In this document: positions 8,290 to 18,924 of the stretch, in pieces
How the letters are laid out: the number at the start of each line of letters is the position of its first letter
Numbering within the stretch: position 1 is the stretch's first letter
Assembly (NCBI RefSeq): GCF_037176765.1
Contig: NC_090023.1
Coordinates: 214,022,506-214,086,505 of the forward strand
From: Anolis sagrei
Taxonomy: Eukaryota; Chordata; Lepidosauria; Squamata; Anolidae
Length of the DNA stretch: 64,000 nt
Reading direction: 5' to 3'
The notes under the pieces: model-generated
Seen by the model: only the letters and a program-made list of their open reading frames with translations
Told to the model about the DNA's origin: nothing
Databases searched by the model: none
Translations under genes and position numbers: made by a program

Positions 8290-11025
8290 GTAAGAAAAAA
8301 ACACTTTTTCAGGAGCAGGCTTAATGTAGTTTTTCCTAAGAAGCTGCTGTCATGTTGTATGGCCTCTGTATCTCTGGGATTAATAACCCCAGTTTCATTT
8401 ATCCACATCTGACACATAAGCAATTTCTAGGTCAATGTATTGTCAAAGGCTTTCATGGCCGGAATCACTGGGTTGTTGTAGGTTTTTTTGGGCTATATGG
8501 CCATGTACTAGAGGCATTCTCTCCTGACATTTCACCTGCATCTATGACAAGCATCCTCACTATCTCACCTCACTACCTCTGAGGATGCTTGCCATAGATG
8601 CAGGACTTGTATATAGCCCGAAAAAACCTACAACAACCCCATTTCTAGGTCATTCAGTATGACTCCATATTTTTGGAGCCAAAGTTCTTCATGCCAAGAG
8701 GATTCAATCTTATCCATAATTTTGTGTATACGCACACAAAATCCCCATTGGTACAGGGGTTGAACTGTACTTAATTCTAGATAATGGAAGAGAGGTGGAA
8801 AAGACGTCTCAGCCAAGCTCATATTTGTTGTAAGAATTTTTTATACACTGCAAGCACTCCAAATATTCCTATCAAAGTAACACAAAAGTACAGCTCTTGT
8901 CCTCATCTTTTAGAGATTCTGTTTCATACAAATTTTAATGGTGTAACTATACGCATATCCTCATTCTTATGCTGCAGGGACTGTTTATTGCTCCCTTTAA
9001 TCCCAGTGCATGTGTAATCACTCTAGCCAGAGTTTAAGTGGCTATACAGTTAGAGACTTTCTATACATTAGTTCTGCATTAAGCAAAATGCAATGCTTAA
9101 TTCCTTATTGTAATCATGATTACTTGTGTTGTTTTCAACAATCATAAAATTCTAAAAGAAATATGAAAGAAAGAATGAACTCTTGTGATTAAACTTTTCT
9201 TGCAACTCCTAAGATTAAAGTACACCTGTTTCAAAATGACCCTGCCGTATTCATTTGCTATACAAATGAAGTCAAATAGACTAAGTGACCCCAACCTAAA
9301 TTAGACAGGTAGGTCAAAACAGTTCCTTCCTGTTGTTTTCTGTGTTCTCTGCCTCTCATATAGAATGCAAATTCACTGTGTGTTTTTTAGCTGAGAACTA
9401 TTTGAAAGTCACTTTTAAAAATCTGATTTGATCACTTGTGTTCTCCTCAATCCAGTGCTGCCACCATTCTGTTTCTATTGGCATTGCCTGGCACTATGGA
9501 TTTCAATCTTTCTCATGCTCTGTGTTACTTGGCTTTTGCAACAATGAAGAATTGCGCGGTGGCGAAATGGGTTAAACCCTTGTACAGGCTGAACTGCTGA
9601 CCTGAAGGTCGGCAGTTTGAATCCACAAGATGGGGTGAGTTCCTGTCTGTCACCGCCATCTACCCATGCCAGGATATGAGAGAAGCCTCCCACAGGATGG
9701 TAACACATCTGGGTGTCTCCTAGACATATAGCCAATTCTCTCAGACCAGAAACAACTTTCAGTTTCTCAAGTCGCTTCTGACATGATAAAAAATGCATTA
9801 ATTGGCATAAATGTAAATTTAAACAAATGCATTCTACCTCAATGTATTAATTGGGGGGGGGGGGGTTCCCCATGTGTTTAGTACTGCAGGTAATAAATCA
9901 TTTTTAAAACATTCCAAAATAACTTATGACTTCTGAGTAATATTGAAGCCACACATTCTTTAAATATTTCTGATTTATCATGACCCTAAGATGGGGATTT
10001 CTTGACCAGATTTGTTTGGGTTGAGGGCTGCCTTTGCCTTCTTCAGCACCTGAAAAAAATATGACTTGCTTTGTAGGCTTCCACAGCCAAGTGGGGATTG
10101 GAACCTTGGTTCCAAAATCATAGTCCAATGCTCAAATCACCACATTGCAACATTATGCAACTATCCTGTTATTCTTTTACAAACTGAAAAAAGCCAACTC
10201 TCCCAACTGCTTGCTATCAAATGCCTGGAAGATGATAAAATATTAATCTATTGTGGAAAATGTTGTGACACCAGGATCAGGCTTGTTTCATTGAGCACAG
10301 AATTCCATAGGCAGAGGGCATAACCAAAACAAAATGGTCCCTTATTACCATCCTCTGATCCGTTCTTGGAGAACATACTTCTTCTTTTCAGGATGTGGAC
10401 AGACTTTCATTTCAGGATGTGGACAGGTTAATAATGAGAATAATCTAGTACTGTGACCTGAAAGCCATGAAGTTTAAAACTAGCAGATTCCTCTCTATGC
10501 ACACATACACATGAACCTCAGAGCACCAGTGTGATACATTATGACTGCTTTGGTTTTCTCATGCAGGCAATGGGCTGGTCTTTCGTGTTGCTGATGACCT
10601 TGTTGGCATTCCTTGTCCGATCCTTACGTCCCTGCTTTACCCAAGCAGCCTTCCTGAAGAGCAAGTATTGGTCCCACTATATCGACATTGAGCGCAAGCT
10701 CTTTGATGAGACCTGCACAGAGCATGCTAAAAGTTTTGCCAAGGTTTGTATCCAGCAGTTCTTTGAGGGCATGAACAAGGACCTGATCATGGGCCATACA
10801 CACATTCCTGAGAAGACACCTTCAGAAGCTGAAGACGAGAAGGAAAAATTGCGGGGTATCATGGATCAAGGGACTATGAACAGACTTCTGAAGAACTGGC
10901 ACAAGTGTAAACCCCCTTTGTGCCTCAACCAAGAGGTGGTCCAGAATGGGAATTGTTGGACTGGAGAAATCACACGTCCGCACCTGCCTAGGAGAGAGTA
11001 TGTCACCTATTATAGCAAAGTCTAA
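7741..11025 (+). CDS. CALHM1: CALHM1, calcium homeostasis modulator 1 (two coding exons, complete)
   Basis: This gene encodes a pore-forming subunit of the plasma-membrane CALHM channel, which passes ions and ATP and in mammals works with CALHM3 in taste cells. The joined exons (7741-8289 and 10567-11025) give 335 residues, against about 346 in human. I recognise the family from the N-terminus [20 protein letters not shown], the CPC motif (C41, C43), the partner cysteines C126 and C159, and the C-terminal block [20 protein letters not shown]. Four membrane segments can be seen near residues 20-37, 49-71, 103-119 and 184-203. The start ATG aligns with the second Met of human CALHM1. N139 (NDS) matches the human N-glycosylation site. 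Two differences stand out: H120 replaces human D121, and I85 sits at the site of the human P86L polymorphism. No poly(A) signal was assigned. Paralogy with CALHM2 downstream is clear. The human comparison is from memory. Confidence 0.98.
8432..8640. mobile_element. Penelope-like terminal palindrome in the CALHM1 intron
   Basis: The left arm reads gggttgttgtaggttttttt and gggctatatggccatg. The right arm is its inverted copy (tatagcccgaaaaaacctac). Only the inverted terminal sequences remain; no coding part is left. Confidence 0.65.
8641..9530. other. CALHM1 intron, unremarkable
   Basis: A/T-rich intronic DNA. No gene, repeat family or regulatory element was recognised. Confidence 0.5.
9546..9795 (+). 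mobile_element. Short tRNA-derived SINE (about 250 bp)
   Basis: The head reads gcgcggtggcgaaatgggtt with a B-box-like gtttgaatcc, and the tail ends tttctcaagtcgcttctgac followed by an A-rich end. The same family occurs reversed at 26237-26482 and 44010-44272. Confidence 0.8.
10072..10150 (-). mobile_element. tRNA-derived SINE head fragment
   Basis: The plus strand reads tttgtaggcttccacagcc, then gggattggaaccttgg and catagtccaatgctcaaatc. This is the reverse of a tRNA-like head with its B-box. Confidence 0.55.
10567..11025 (+). CDS. CALHM1: CALHM1 coding exon 2 (residues 184-335 and stop)
   Basis: The acceptor is ttctcatgcag before GCA. The exon encodes TM4 ([20 protein letters not shown]) and the cytosolic C-terminal helices. 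It ends in TYYSKV-stop; human ends TYFSKV. The acidic linker after GHTH is shorter than in human, which explains most of the length difference. The intron is about 2.3 kb and carries Penelope-like and SINE remnants. Confidence 0.97.
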   Translation, partial: AMGWSFVLLMTLLAFLVRSLRPCFTQAAFLKSKYWSHYIDIERKLFDETCTEHAKSFAKVCIQQFFEGMNKDLIMGHTHIPEKTPSEAEDEKEKLRGIMDQGTMNRLLKNWHKCKPPLCLNQEVVQNGNCWTGEITRPHLPRREYVTYYSKV

Positions 11026-11525
11026 GGATGAGTTGGATGCAAACAAACAAGTCATCTCTCATTAGAGAAAGACCTTGTCTGAACCTGCCATCAAACTCCT
11101 TTAAGTATTCAACTGTTATAAACATAGCATCCAAAATACTTGTCCAGAAGTGTGTTTGACTTTTCTGTGGGGCAGAACAGAGTTAAGGTTGCTAGCTTCA
11201 TGCAGAAGCAATTAACATAGTGTTGCGCACCTTTGTTGGTTTGGGAGGAAAGGAGTGGTCCAGGTGAGGATGACATCGTCAATTCAGTGGCTTTTGTGTA
11301 TAACCAGGATAACAAAAAACAGATGGGCGTTTCTTCTATGGCACTGTTCATAGACTCCTTGTTGCTTTTGGTCAGAGGTTTCTTCTCTGTTAAACTTCAA
11401 AGAATTGTGCGTTTTTTTCTCAGCAGGAGGTGATGTCAAATTTCATACAAGGAGCACCTGCTAAGTCCTTAATGAGTGTAAAGATGTTTTTTTCCTAAGA
11501 GAATACATGATAGCCATGTATTTAA
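11026..11525. other. CALHM1 3' flank
   Basis: Probably contains the CALHM1 3' UTR. No convincing poly(A) signal was picked out. Confidence 0.4.
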
Positions 11526-11539
11526 TATGAAAGGACATT

Positions 11540-11820
11540 ATAAGGAAGAGGGAGCAGGCTTGTTTTCTGCTGCCCTGGAAACTAGAACTCAGAGCAATGG
11601 GTTTAAATTACAAGAAAGGAGATGCCACATGAACATTAGCGAGAACTTCTTAACTGTAAGAGCAGTTCAGCAGTGGAACTCTCTGCCTCAGAGTGTAGTG
11701 GAAGCTCTTTCTTTGGGGGCCTTTAAACTGAGGCTGTCAGGGATGGTGCTTTTCCTGCATGACAGGAGGTTGGACTAGATGACCCATATGGTGTTTTCCA
11801 GCTCTATGATTCTATGATTG
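11540..11820 (+). mobile_element. CR1 LINE 3' region
   Basis: It reads ggagcaggcttgttttctgc through cagcagtggaactctctgcc to ctctatgattctatgatt, the forward version of the CR1 end at 5381-5825. Confidence 0.8.
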
Positions 11821-11939
11821 TAAGATACTAAATCAGAAATATTAATACAGGATCCTTGGTATCCACTGTATTTTAGCTCTCGAACCAACCATGGATATCA
11901 AAACCCATGGATGCTCAAGTTTCATTACAGGTTACAACA

Positions 11940-12700
11940 TCTCTAAAACACACACAACCATTTATAAGCATTCTACAAAATACACATATTAAATCATATT
12001 TTTACAAAAGATATATTAAAATGCACAGAACAAAGATTAAACATAAGACTCAAGTTTAAAATCCACAATTAAAACTGTCTGGGTAGGACTGCCGGAAAAG
12101 ATGGGTCTTTAGATGTTTTTAAAATGCTGACAATTCATTTAGCAGGTCAATCCACAACTGAGTTCTGTCAGACTGGAGTAGCTCCCCCCCCCCCCCCCCC
12201 CGAGGACCTAAGTGTTCAGGGCAGATTGTATGGCAGAAGGAAATCCTGTAGGTAATCTGGACCCACAAATATCAGAACCAACATCTTGTGCTTTACCAAA
12301 GCTAATAATAAGCACTCCTGACTGTAACATCTACCTGGGCTGACATTTCGAGAGATAGATCCAGGAGCACTCAAGCTCTGAACACAGTCTTTCAAGTGGG
12401 GTGTAACCCCATACAGGACTTGTTGACATATCTCCATCCCCAAATTAGGACTTTGATGGCAAGCAACTCTGTTTGGTCTGGATTCAGTTTCAATTTGTTT
12501 ATCTGCATCCATCCCATTACCTCTTCCAGGCATTTGTTCAAGGGAGACAAGCTATCCTTAGCTGAGGCTGTTTTGAAGGAATGGAGAAATATATTTGGTT
12601 GTCATCAGCATACTTATAGCACCCTGCCCTGAGTTTACAGATGATTTTTCCCAGCAGCTTCATGTAAATATTAAAAAGCATTGGTGATATAATGGCACCT
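11940..12700 (-). mobile_element. CR1 LINE reverse-transcriptase fragment
   Basis: The minus strand near 12590-12700 reads QGAIISPMLFNIYMKLLGKI and then YADDNQIYFS, reverse-transcriptase motifs of CR1-type LINEs. The reading continues as LNPDQTELLA in another frame further down. Truncated and frameshifted. Confidence 0.75.
12187..12200 (+). repeat. Poly-C tract
   Basis: A run of more than a dozen C within the LINE fragment; one of many G/C homopolymers in this window. Confidence 0.9.
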
Positions 12701-12820
12701 TGTAAAGTGGTGTCCTTTATATAAAATGGCAAAGTCAGGGTTTGCTCTTTGGATATTTTGAAAAATATTTCCAAGCTCTGGATAGTGGAGGAACAACTGT
12801 ATATGTTAACAGACAAATAT

Positions 12821-13885
12821 CATTGGTAGCAAAATGAAACTTGTACTTTCAAAAACATTCCAGGTGCAAACCAGTATCTCAATGACACTAGAGGGCACTG
12901 TGAATCAGCAAGAGATTCCGAACTATATTTAGCAAACATTGATCTTTCTTTTATATAAAATGCATTTATTTTATCACATGCTTAGATAAAAATGATTTGG
13001 AGTAAGAAAATGTGCTTAGAATAGAGAAAAGCGGATGTACGACCTCATCGGATGGGTTTTTCCCCTGTCCTAGCACGCTTCCAGCACGCTACTGGAACAG
13101 AGTCTGCCCGGAACTCATGATGCAGGGCTACTTCTGGTGGGACTCCATTGGGCTCCATCCCAGTAGTGTGCCAGCAGTGCACTAAGAGGGATGAGAATCC
13201 CCTCATTGAAGAAGCTGGGAACAGCACGGGAGGATGCTGGGGAAACAGTGTGGGATGGCAGCCCGCATCCAACCACTGTAAGGGGACAAAGCTGGGCACT
13301 GCCACACAGTTTCCTCCGCTTTTGGACCTCCATAAGATAAGGTCTTTAAGTAGGGTGTTTAAAAGGCAGTATTATAAGTACACTATTAGAGAAAGCAGGC
13401 CACATCCCAAAAATTACAAAATCAGATCAAACTAGTAGCATCGTCACTTAACACATCAGTAATTTCTCTATGGCTGGTTTCATGATATTTAGACTTTTGA
13501 TAAATACAGAACACCTGCTCAAATTATCGTGGGTAGTTTCTCTACAACTGAAGATTTGAGATTCTGTTCAAATAAAGCATCCATTCACCATGTCACCCAG
13601 GTATCCCAATACACTCTTATTTTACTTCATTGAGATTCCACAAAAAGAACTATGACTAACTATATTACTGGAGCTGTAATTGACATTTTAGCCTTGTGCC
13701 TACCCTGAAAGTCTTCGGTTAAAGGGGATTATCAGTTACTTTTTTCTGATAAGGACCTCTAGTTAAAGCACTATCCCACCAAAAGAAAGGAGATCAAGGA
13801 TCATAATGTTCTAATCAAACTGAGCAGATGCACAACTCATGCAAAGTCTTCCCTACTTCCCTACTTTGATGAAGTGTATTGTTTC
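12821..13885. other. Intergenic; GC-richer block at 13030-13325
   Basis: The block has matching segments in reverse orientation (gcacgctactgg and cagtagtgtgcc) and is probably an old MITE. Open frames there on both strands look like by-products of its composition. Confidence 0.4.
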
Positions 13886-13891
13886 TCTAGA

Positions 13892-14098
13892 GAGCCAGTG
13901 TGATATAATGGTTGCACTGTTGGACAGGAACTCCATTAGACTGGTTTCCATTAGACTCAGCCATGGGCAACTCAGATTCCCTCCTCTTCAGAGGAAAGCA
14001 ATAGCAAACCTCCTCTAAATACAATGCCAAGATGCCAAGAAAATCCCACAATAGGATTGCCATAGGTTGGAGTTGATTTGAAGGTAGAAAGCCACAAT
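13892..14098 (+). mobile_element. tRNA-derived SINE, Sauria-like tail
   Basis: It begins agagccagtgtgatataatg, has gccatgggcaactcag and ggaaagcaatagcaaacctc, and ends ggagttgatttgaagg. The tail resembles that of the 5S SINE at 41.3 kb. Confidence 0.75.
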
Positions 14099-14265
14099 AT
14101 TGTTTTCTTGTGTAAAGTGAGAAATGATGTTGAATTTTGCATTGTACTCATAGTTCACCATATGAACATTTCATATGAACCAATGTCTTTTTTTAAATGT
14201 AAAATATTTAAGAAGCCTCTTTTGCTTGGAGTCACTTGTATCTGATCATATAGACCATGCCTGAG

Positions 14266-14391
14266 CATGGGCAAACTTTGGCCCTCCAGGTGTTTTGGAC
14301 TTCAACTCCCACAATTCCTAACAGCCGGTAGGCTGTTAGGAATTGTGGGAGTTGAAGTCCAAAACACCTGGAGGGCCAAAGTTTGCCCATG
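14266..14391. mobile_element. Perfect palindromic MITE
   Basis: Two 61-bp arms, perfect reverse complements as read here, are separated by four bases (ggta). The arm begins catgggcaaactttggccct and ends taacagcc. No coding potential. Probably a nonautonomous hAT-type element; ends and duplication not resolved. Confidence 0.85.
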
Positions 14392-14399
14392 CCTGATAT

Positions 14400-16020
14400 A
14401 GATGGTGTGTGCCTACTTCTTTCAGTCATCCTACTGAGATACAGGTCTCATTCTCAAAGATGTGAAACCTGTTCTTGAGCTGTACAACTTTAGACTGAAA
14501 GCAAGGTTTGCGCTCAGGGAAAGGCTTTTGGACTATATTTTCCCCAAACATCTAGCTCTCTGTTTAATATGGACTTGGTAGGGATATTTGTTATTGTTGT
14601 TGTTGTTGTTATTTAACGTGGCTCACATTTACAATTCCAGTGAGGAATAAATTCACCAAATACTGGAGTTTCACAACTGGTCTCTTGGGTTAGTTTGGTT
14701 TTGGTATAACCATGGTGAGTTGAAGAAGTGAGGAAAGGACATTTTAAACATTTTCTGATTTCCTAAAGCCATTTTTATTTCAGCAGGGCCTAGGACACTG
14801 TGGGCCATTATCTCCCCTTGTGACTTACAAACTAGTTACAATGCAGAATTATAGCAGTCTGATGCCACTTTTGTTGCCACGACTTCATCCTGTGGCACCG
14901 GTGCTCTCTTACAGAGAAAAGTAAACAACTCACAAAATTAAAAATTCCACAGTTTCATAGTATTGCGTGTCTTCGTCTTCTTCAGCATTTGTCTCGCTTG
15001 ATGGCAGGGTCTACTTTACTGGTTTGTTCGTGCCATTTCACCTGTTATGCACCTGATCAGGGTGTATGCCAGCAGTCTTCAGATCTTCCATAGTATTGAG
15101 CCATGGTAATTAATATGAGGTCAAACTGCTATAATTCTGTAGTGTAGATACAGTCTTGGTGGCTGGAAAGTAGCTGGGGAAAGACATTTATTATTTACAT
15201 TTAAAAAGAAACTCAAGGGCTCTAATTAAATTCACATGTGATCCATCATCATTTATGCTAAAATTAGAAAAATGCTCATGCGTCATCAAATTTTGACCTG
15301 AGGAGTGTATATTTTGCCTGATGATCTAGTAGGGCTTCATGGCTGGCATTATCCCAGCACCCTTACTTTTCAAAGCGCAGAGTGTTCTTTTTCTCTGAGG
15401 CTGACAAAAGCTATGATCTTCATAATCACTTGCTTGGCTACAAAAGCATACAGGTTCAGCGGGTACTACGGGTCTGCGCAAAGCCCAGGAAATGGCAGGG
15501 CAAATTCACACTTGCACATTCAACACCCAGTGACTGCAACACAGAGTGACAATGTGCAGGTGCGGAAACTATCCCAAATCTCACCATATAATTTCAAGCA
15601 CAATACTTTGCACATCATGCTGTTGTGATCCCATTTAATACCAATGCTGGCTTTATTTATGCACCAAGCAAAAATGTGACTATTCACGGAAGTCTTTGGT
15701 GCCTAATTTGCACGTGGTCTTAAATTATTTTATCCTTTTTGACTTGACGACATCTTGTCGCTAGTCATCAAAAATATTTTTTCTTCTCTTATTTGTACTG
15801 TACTATGTATGATGCTGTAAGTATTTTAATGATAACATGTGAAATGCTGAGACCAGACTATGGACAGGTATATGCAAGCATCCTGAAGTCCCGCAGTAGC
15901 ATCAGTTCACACAACCTCATTGCATAGGAAATTTGTAATAATTGTCTTTTTCTGGGGAAAAAAGATTAAAGGCTCTCAAGTCACAACATAAAGAAAAGTA
16001 TTACTGTTATGCATTGATAT
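14400..16020. other. Intergenic, no gene recognised
   Basis: Contains a short GTT repeat near 14596. The 107-codon open frame at 15305 has no splice or family support. Confidence 0.45.
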
Positions 16021-16041
16021 ATAACGTTAATAACCTTGCAG

Positions 16042-16179
16042 GTAGATAAGACTTCCAGGGAATTTCTGAAGCAAATGGCAATCCAGATTGATTTGAAAGG
16101 CTCAAATGAAAGTGCCAGGCGTGGCTTGTTCCATGTTCTGAAATTGCTGCCTTTCACTGAAGCACCACATCCTGTCTAA
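16042..16179 (+). CDS. Unrecognised candidate terminal coding exon
   Basis: After ataaccttgcag there is an open reading of 45 codons and a TAA, encoding VDKTSREFLKQMAIQIDLKG then SNESARRGLFHVLKLLPFTE. AATAAA signals follow at 16226 and 16245. The amino-acid mix looks protein-like. The acceptor has a weak pyrimidine tract, and direct joining to the 7196-7524 exon would give a stop, so the two are not neighbours in one transcript. It could be the last exon of a small gene, a pseudogene piece or chance. Confidence 0.28.
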   Translation, partial: VDKTSREFLKQMAIQIDLKGSNESARRGLFHVLKLLPFTEAPHPV

Positions 16180-16225
16180 GCAAGGACCCAGTCAGAAAGC
16201 CTCGGTGGTACGTGAAATGTTAGAA

Positions 16226-16250
16226 AATAAAGAAATATGAATGAAATAAA
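16226..16250 (+). promoter_or_regulatory. Two AATAAA motifs downstream of the 16.1-kb candidate exon
   Basis: AATAAA occurs at 16226-16231 and 16245-16250, 47 and 66 bases after the candidate stop. This fits a transcript end but is also compatible with chance in A/T-rich DNA. Confidence 0.3.
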
Positions 16251-16666
16251 ACCTATTTTTTCCAGCTTGTAGTTAGTACCTTTTAAATGTAGTACATATT
16301 ATGAAGTCGTAATATAAAATGTGTTTCTGGGAGTTTCTCTTTACCAAGTGAATAAGAAGTTCCTTTGTATTTCTTTAACAGCAGATGTTTTTTCCCCTTA
16401 AAGCAATATGACTCATCTTTTGAATCGGATGGAAAACACATGCTTGGAACATAGCAAACATTCAACCAATGCTCTGGATTGGTTACTGGTTCTATGGCTG
16501 CTCTTTAGTCAGCTTTAGCTTCAAAATATAGAATCCTAGACTTAATACGATAAAGCTCTAGAGTTAATTAAAATATATCATATAGATTTGTAAAATAGGA
16601 CACAAAGCTTAAAGTAAATTTAACCAAGCTTTCATTTTCTTTCAGTAAGCATAGTCTATATCTTTA

Positions 16667-16987
16667 CAAGGTAAAGATTACAAGGTTTCCCCTTGACATT
16701 AGGTCTAGTCATGTCCGACTCTGAGTGGTGGTGATCATCTCCATTTCTAAGCTGAAGAGCCGGCATTGTCTGTAGACGCCTCCAAGGTCATGTGGCTGGC
16801 ATGCCTGCATGGAGCACCGTTAGAAGCGGTACCTATTGATCTACTCACATTTGCATTTTTTCAAACTGCTAGGTTGGCAGAAGCTGGGGCTAATAGCGGG
16901 AGCTCACACTGCTAAACAGATTCAAACCACTGACCTTTCAATCAGCGAGTTCAGCAGCTCAATGGTTTAACCTGCTGTGCCACTTCA
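16667..16987 (-). mobile_element. tRNA-derived SINE (long family), full
   Basis: Reverse orientation: tail aaggtttccccttgacatt, middle ccggcattgtctgtagacgc, head ending ctcaatggtttaacctgctg. Same family as 41839-42175. Confidence 0.85.
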
Positions 16988-16989
16988 AA

Positions 16990-17640
16990 CTAATACATAA
17001 AAGAAAAACCCAGCTTATTGAAATTTAGAGTACATATTAAATGTGCATAATGAGCAAAATAGTCTCTTTCTTCATCAAAGGTATAGTCTGCAGCCAAGAA
17101 TATTTTATTTTAAAGGCACATAACATTCCTGAAGAACAGAGCAGAGGGAACATACTGCACACATTATTTTATCACAGTCAACAAACCATTGGAAGAATCT
17201 AACATTAATTTTTGATTAGCTGATCATTATATACGGTTTGTCACTCGACATTCTGAACACAGGATTAATTCAGACTACCTTGCCTGGGGGAATGCATTCT
17301 GCAAATTATTTTCTTTAGCACATTCTTTAGTGTTATATTCTTCAAGAATTATCAGGACATTGCAGGATCAAGTCTCAAAGATATACGTTGGAAGAATTTT
17401 CTTGAAGAGAAACAACTGCAATTTTAAAAATAGCTTGAATGATCTAGCAAGCCATTGTAAATTTTGATGTAAAATAGTTCATTTCCTTTTCATCACTGTG
17501 TGCTTGCTTTGTCACATACCAAAAATTAAAGGCTCACTGATACGATTAATTAGTTGTATCTGTCATGTGAGACACCTTGGCCTGGTACAACCCTTCCCTT
17601 TCCTTCTTTTTATACAGCATGTATGTTTTTGAATTAATTA
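16990..17640. other. Intergenic, possible single-copy DNA
   Basis: No repeat family or gene recognised. It may be tested for conserved noncoding sequence by alignment to other squamates. Confidence 0.4.
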
Positions 17641-17654
17641 CACATTTCTCTGTT

Positions 17655-17712
17655 GTTGTTGTTGTTCATTCGTTCAGTCGTTTCCGATGCTTTGTGACCT
17701 CATGGACCAGCC
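17655..17712 (+). mobile_element. BovB/RTE-type scrap
   Basis: GTT repeat then cattcgttcagtcgtttccg and tttgtgacctcatggacc, matching the BovB-type piece at 18365. Confidence 0.55.
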
Positions 17713-17737
17713 CACATTTCTCTGCTTTGGAATTATT

Positions 17738-18335
17738 ATTATTATTATTATTATTATTTACTTTATTTATACCCTGCCTTTCTTCCCATGGGGACTCAAG
17801 GCGGCTAACAGTCCCACATTTTGGTCATAGTTTTAAAAAGTACAATACCAAAAAATTGAATTATATAGTGTAGATTAAGGAAAAAAGATTTTTAAAATAG
17901 CCTTTAAAATTCACCGTCTAGTGTGTGCCCCCCAGAACCCCCCCCCCAAACCCATACATACACACACACTTCTCCAACAGTGTTCCCCAAATTCCCACTG
18001 GCAGAAGAACGTCAGCAGGAGGTGGCCTTCCTGATCTCTCTTGGAAGGAAGTTCCACATTCTGGAAGCAGCCACCGAAAAGGCCCTCTCCCGTGTTACCA
18101 CCAAATACACTTGAGCGGGTCATGAGACAGAAGTCCCTCCCCAGTTGATCGCAAATGTCTACCAAGTTCATAGAACGAGATACTGTCCCTCGGATAACGT
18201 TGACCAGAGCAGTACTGTATAGGGCTTTTCAGGTCAAAACCAGCACTCTGCAATTTGCCTCAAAATTTCTTGGCAGCCAGTGGAGATGTTGCAACAGAGG
18301 AGTTGTACACTTCTTTCCATTTCCTGCCTTTTCTC
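17738..18335 (-). mobile_element. CR1/L2-like LINE 3' end
   Basis: ATT-repeat tail, then ctttatttataccctgcctt and ggggactcaaggcggctaac. The coding end lies near 18000-18110, where the minus strand carries the usual ORF2 C-terminal block. Confidence 0.75.
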
Positions 18336-18339
18336 TATA

Positions 18340-18730
18340 CAGTGGAGTTTAGTTCCAGGACCACCTGTTGTTGTTCATTCATTCAGTCGCTTCTGACTCT
18401 TCGTGACTTCATGGACCAGCCCACACCAGAGCTCCCTATTAGCCATCACCACCCCCAGCTCCTTCAGAGTCAAGCCAGTCACTTCAAGGATGCCATCCAT
18501 CCATCTTGCCCTTGGTCAGCCCCTCTTCCTTTTTCCCAGGACCACACATTAATACCAAAATCTGTGGATGCTGAAATCCCATTATATACAGTGGTGTAAG
18601 AAAATGGTATCCCTTGTATAAAATGGGAAAATTAGGGTTTGCATTTTGATGTTAACAAACATTCAAGCCATAGATGGTTGAATCCATAGATACATTATAA
18701 TCAGTGGATATAGAGGGCTGATCTAACCTA
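18340..18730 (+). mobile_element. Tigger-like MITE carrying a BovB-type insertion
   Basis: The MITE halves (cagtggagtttagttccagg; then aaaatctgtggatgctgaaa to tggatatagagggctg) match the copy at 24499-24702. A TA lies just before its start. The insertion occupies 18365-18535. Confidence 0.75.
18365..18535 (+). mobile_element. BovB/RTE LINE fragment with target-site duplication
   Basis: It contains cattcagtcgcttctgactc, tcatggaccagccca and gatgccatccatccatcttg, which resemble the BovB-related sequence of ruminants and squamates. The 10-bp sequence ccaggaccac flanks it on both sides (18355-18364 and 18536-18545). Strand relative to the full element was not resolved. Confidence 0.75.
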
Positions 18731-18782
18731 TGTTCCACCATCCTCAAAGAGGTCATGAACTCCTCAGGGGAAAGCTATAAAA

Positions 18783-18916
18783 CAGTGGTTCCCAACCTGT
18801 GGGTCCCCAGTTATTTTGGCCTTCAACTCCCAGAAATCCTAACAGATGGTAAACTGGCTGTGATTTCTGGGAGTTGTAGGCCAAAACACCTGGGACCCAC
18901 AGATTAAGAACCACTG
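18783..18916 (+). mobile_element. hAT-type MITE with 8-bp target duplication
   Basis: Inverted ends cagtggttcccaacctgtgg and its complement at the right. The direct 8-bp repeat ctataaaa lies at 18775-18782 and 18917-18924. 134 bp, no coding sequence. Confidence 0.9.
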
Positions 18917-18924
18917 CTATAAAA

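Larger units (their letters stand above)
11845..12820. mobile_element. Tigger-like MITE split by a CR1 insertion
   Basis: The left part (11850-11935, catggatgctcaagtttcat) and right part (about 12700-12810, tataaaatggcaaagtcagg and ttgaaaaatatttcc) match in order the intact MITE at 24499-24702. The DNA between is LINE. Confidence 0.65.

Noticed and set aside
15305-15628. 107-codon plus-strand frame
   Set aside because: No recognised domain, no splice sites, no family resemblance.
17923-18125. Plus-strand frames with LGRKFHILEAATEKALS
   Set aside because: They are antisense to the LINE ORF2 C-terminus and recur in other LINE copies.
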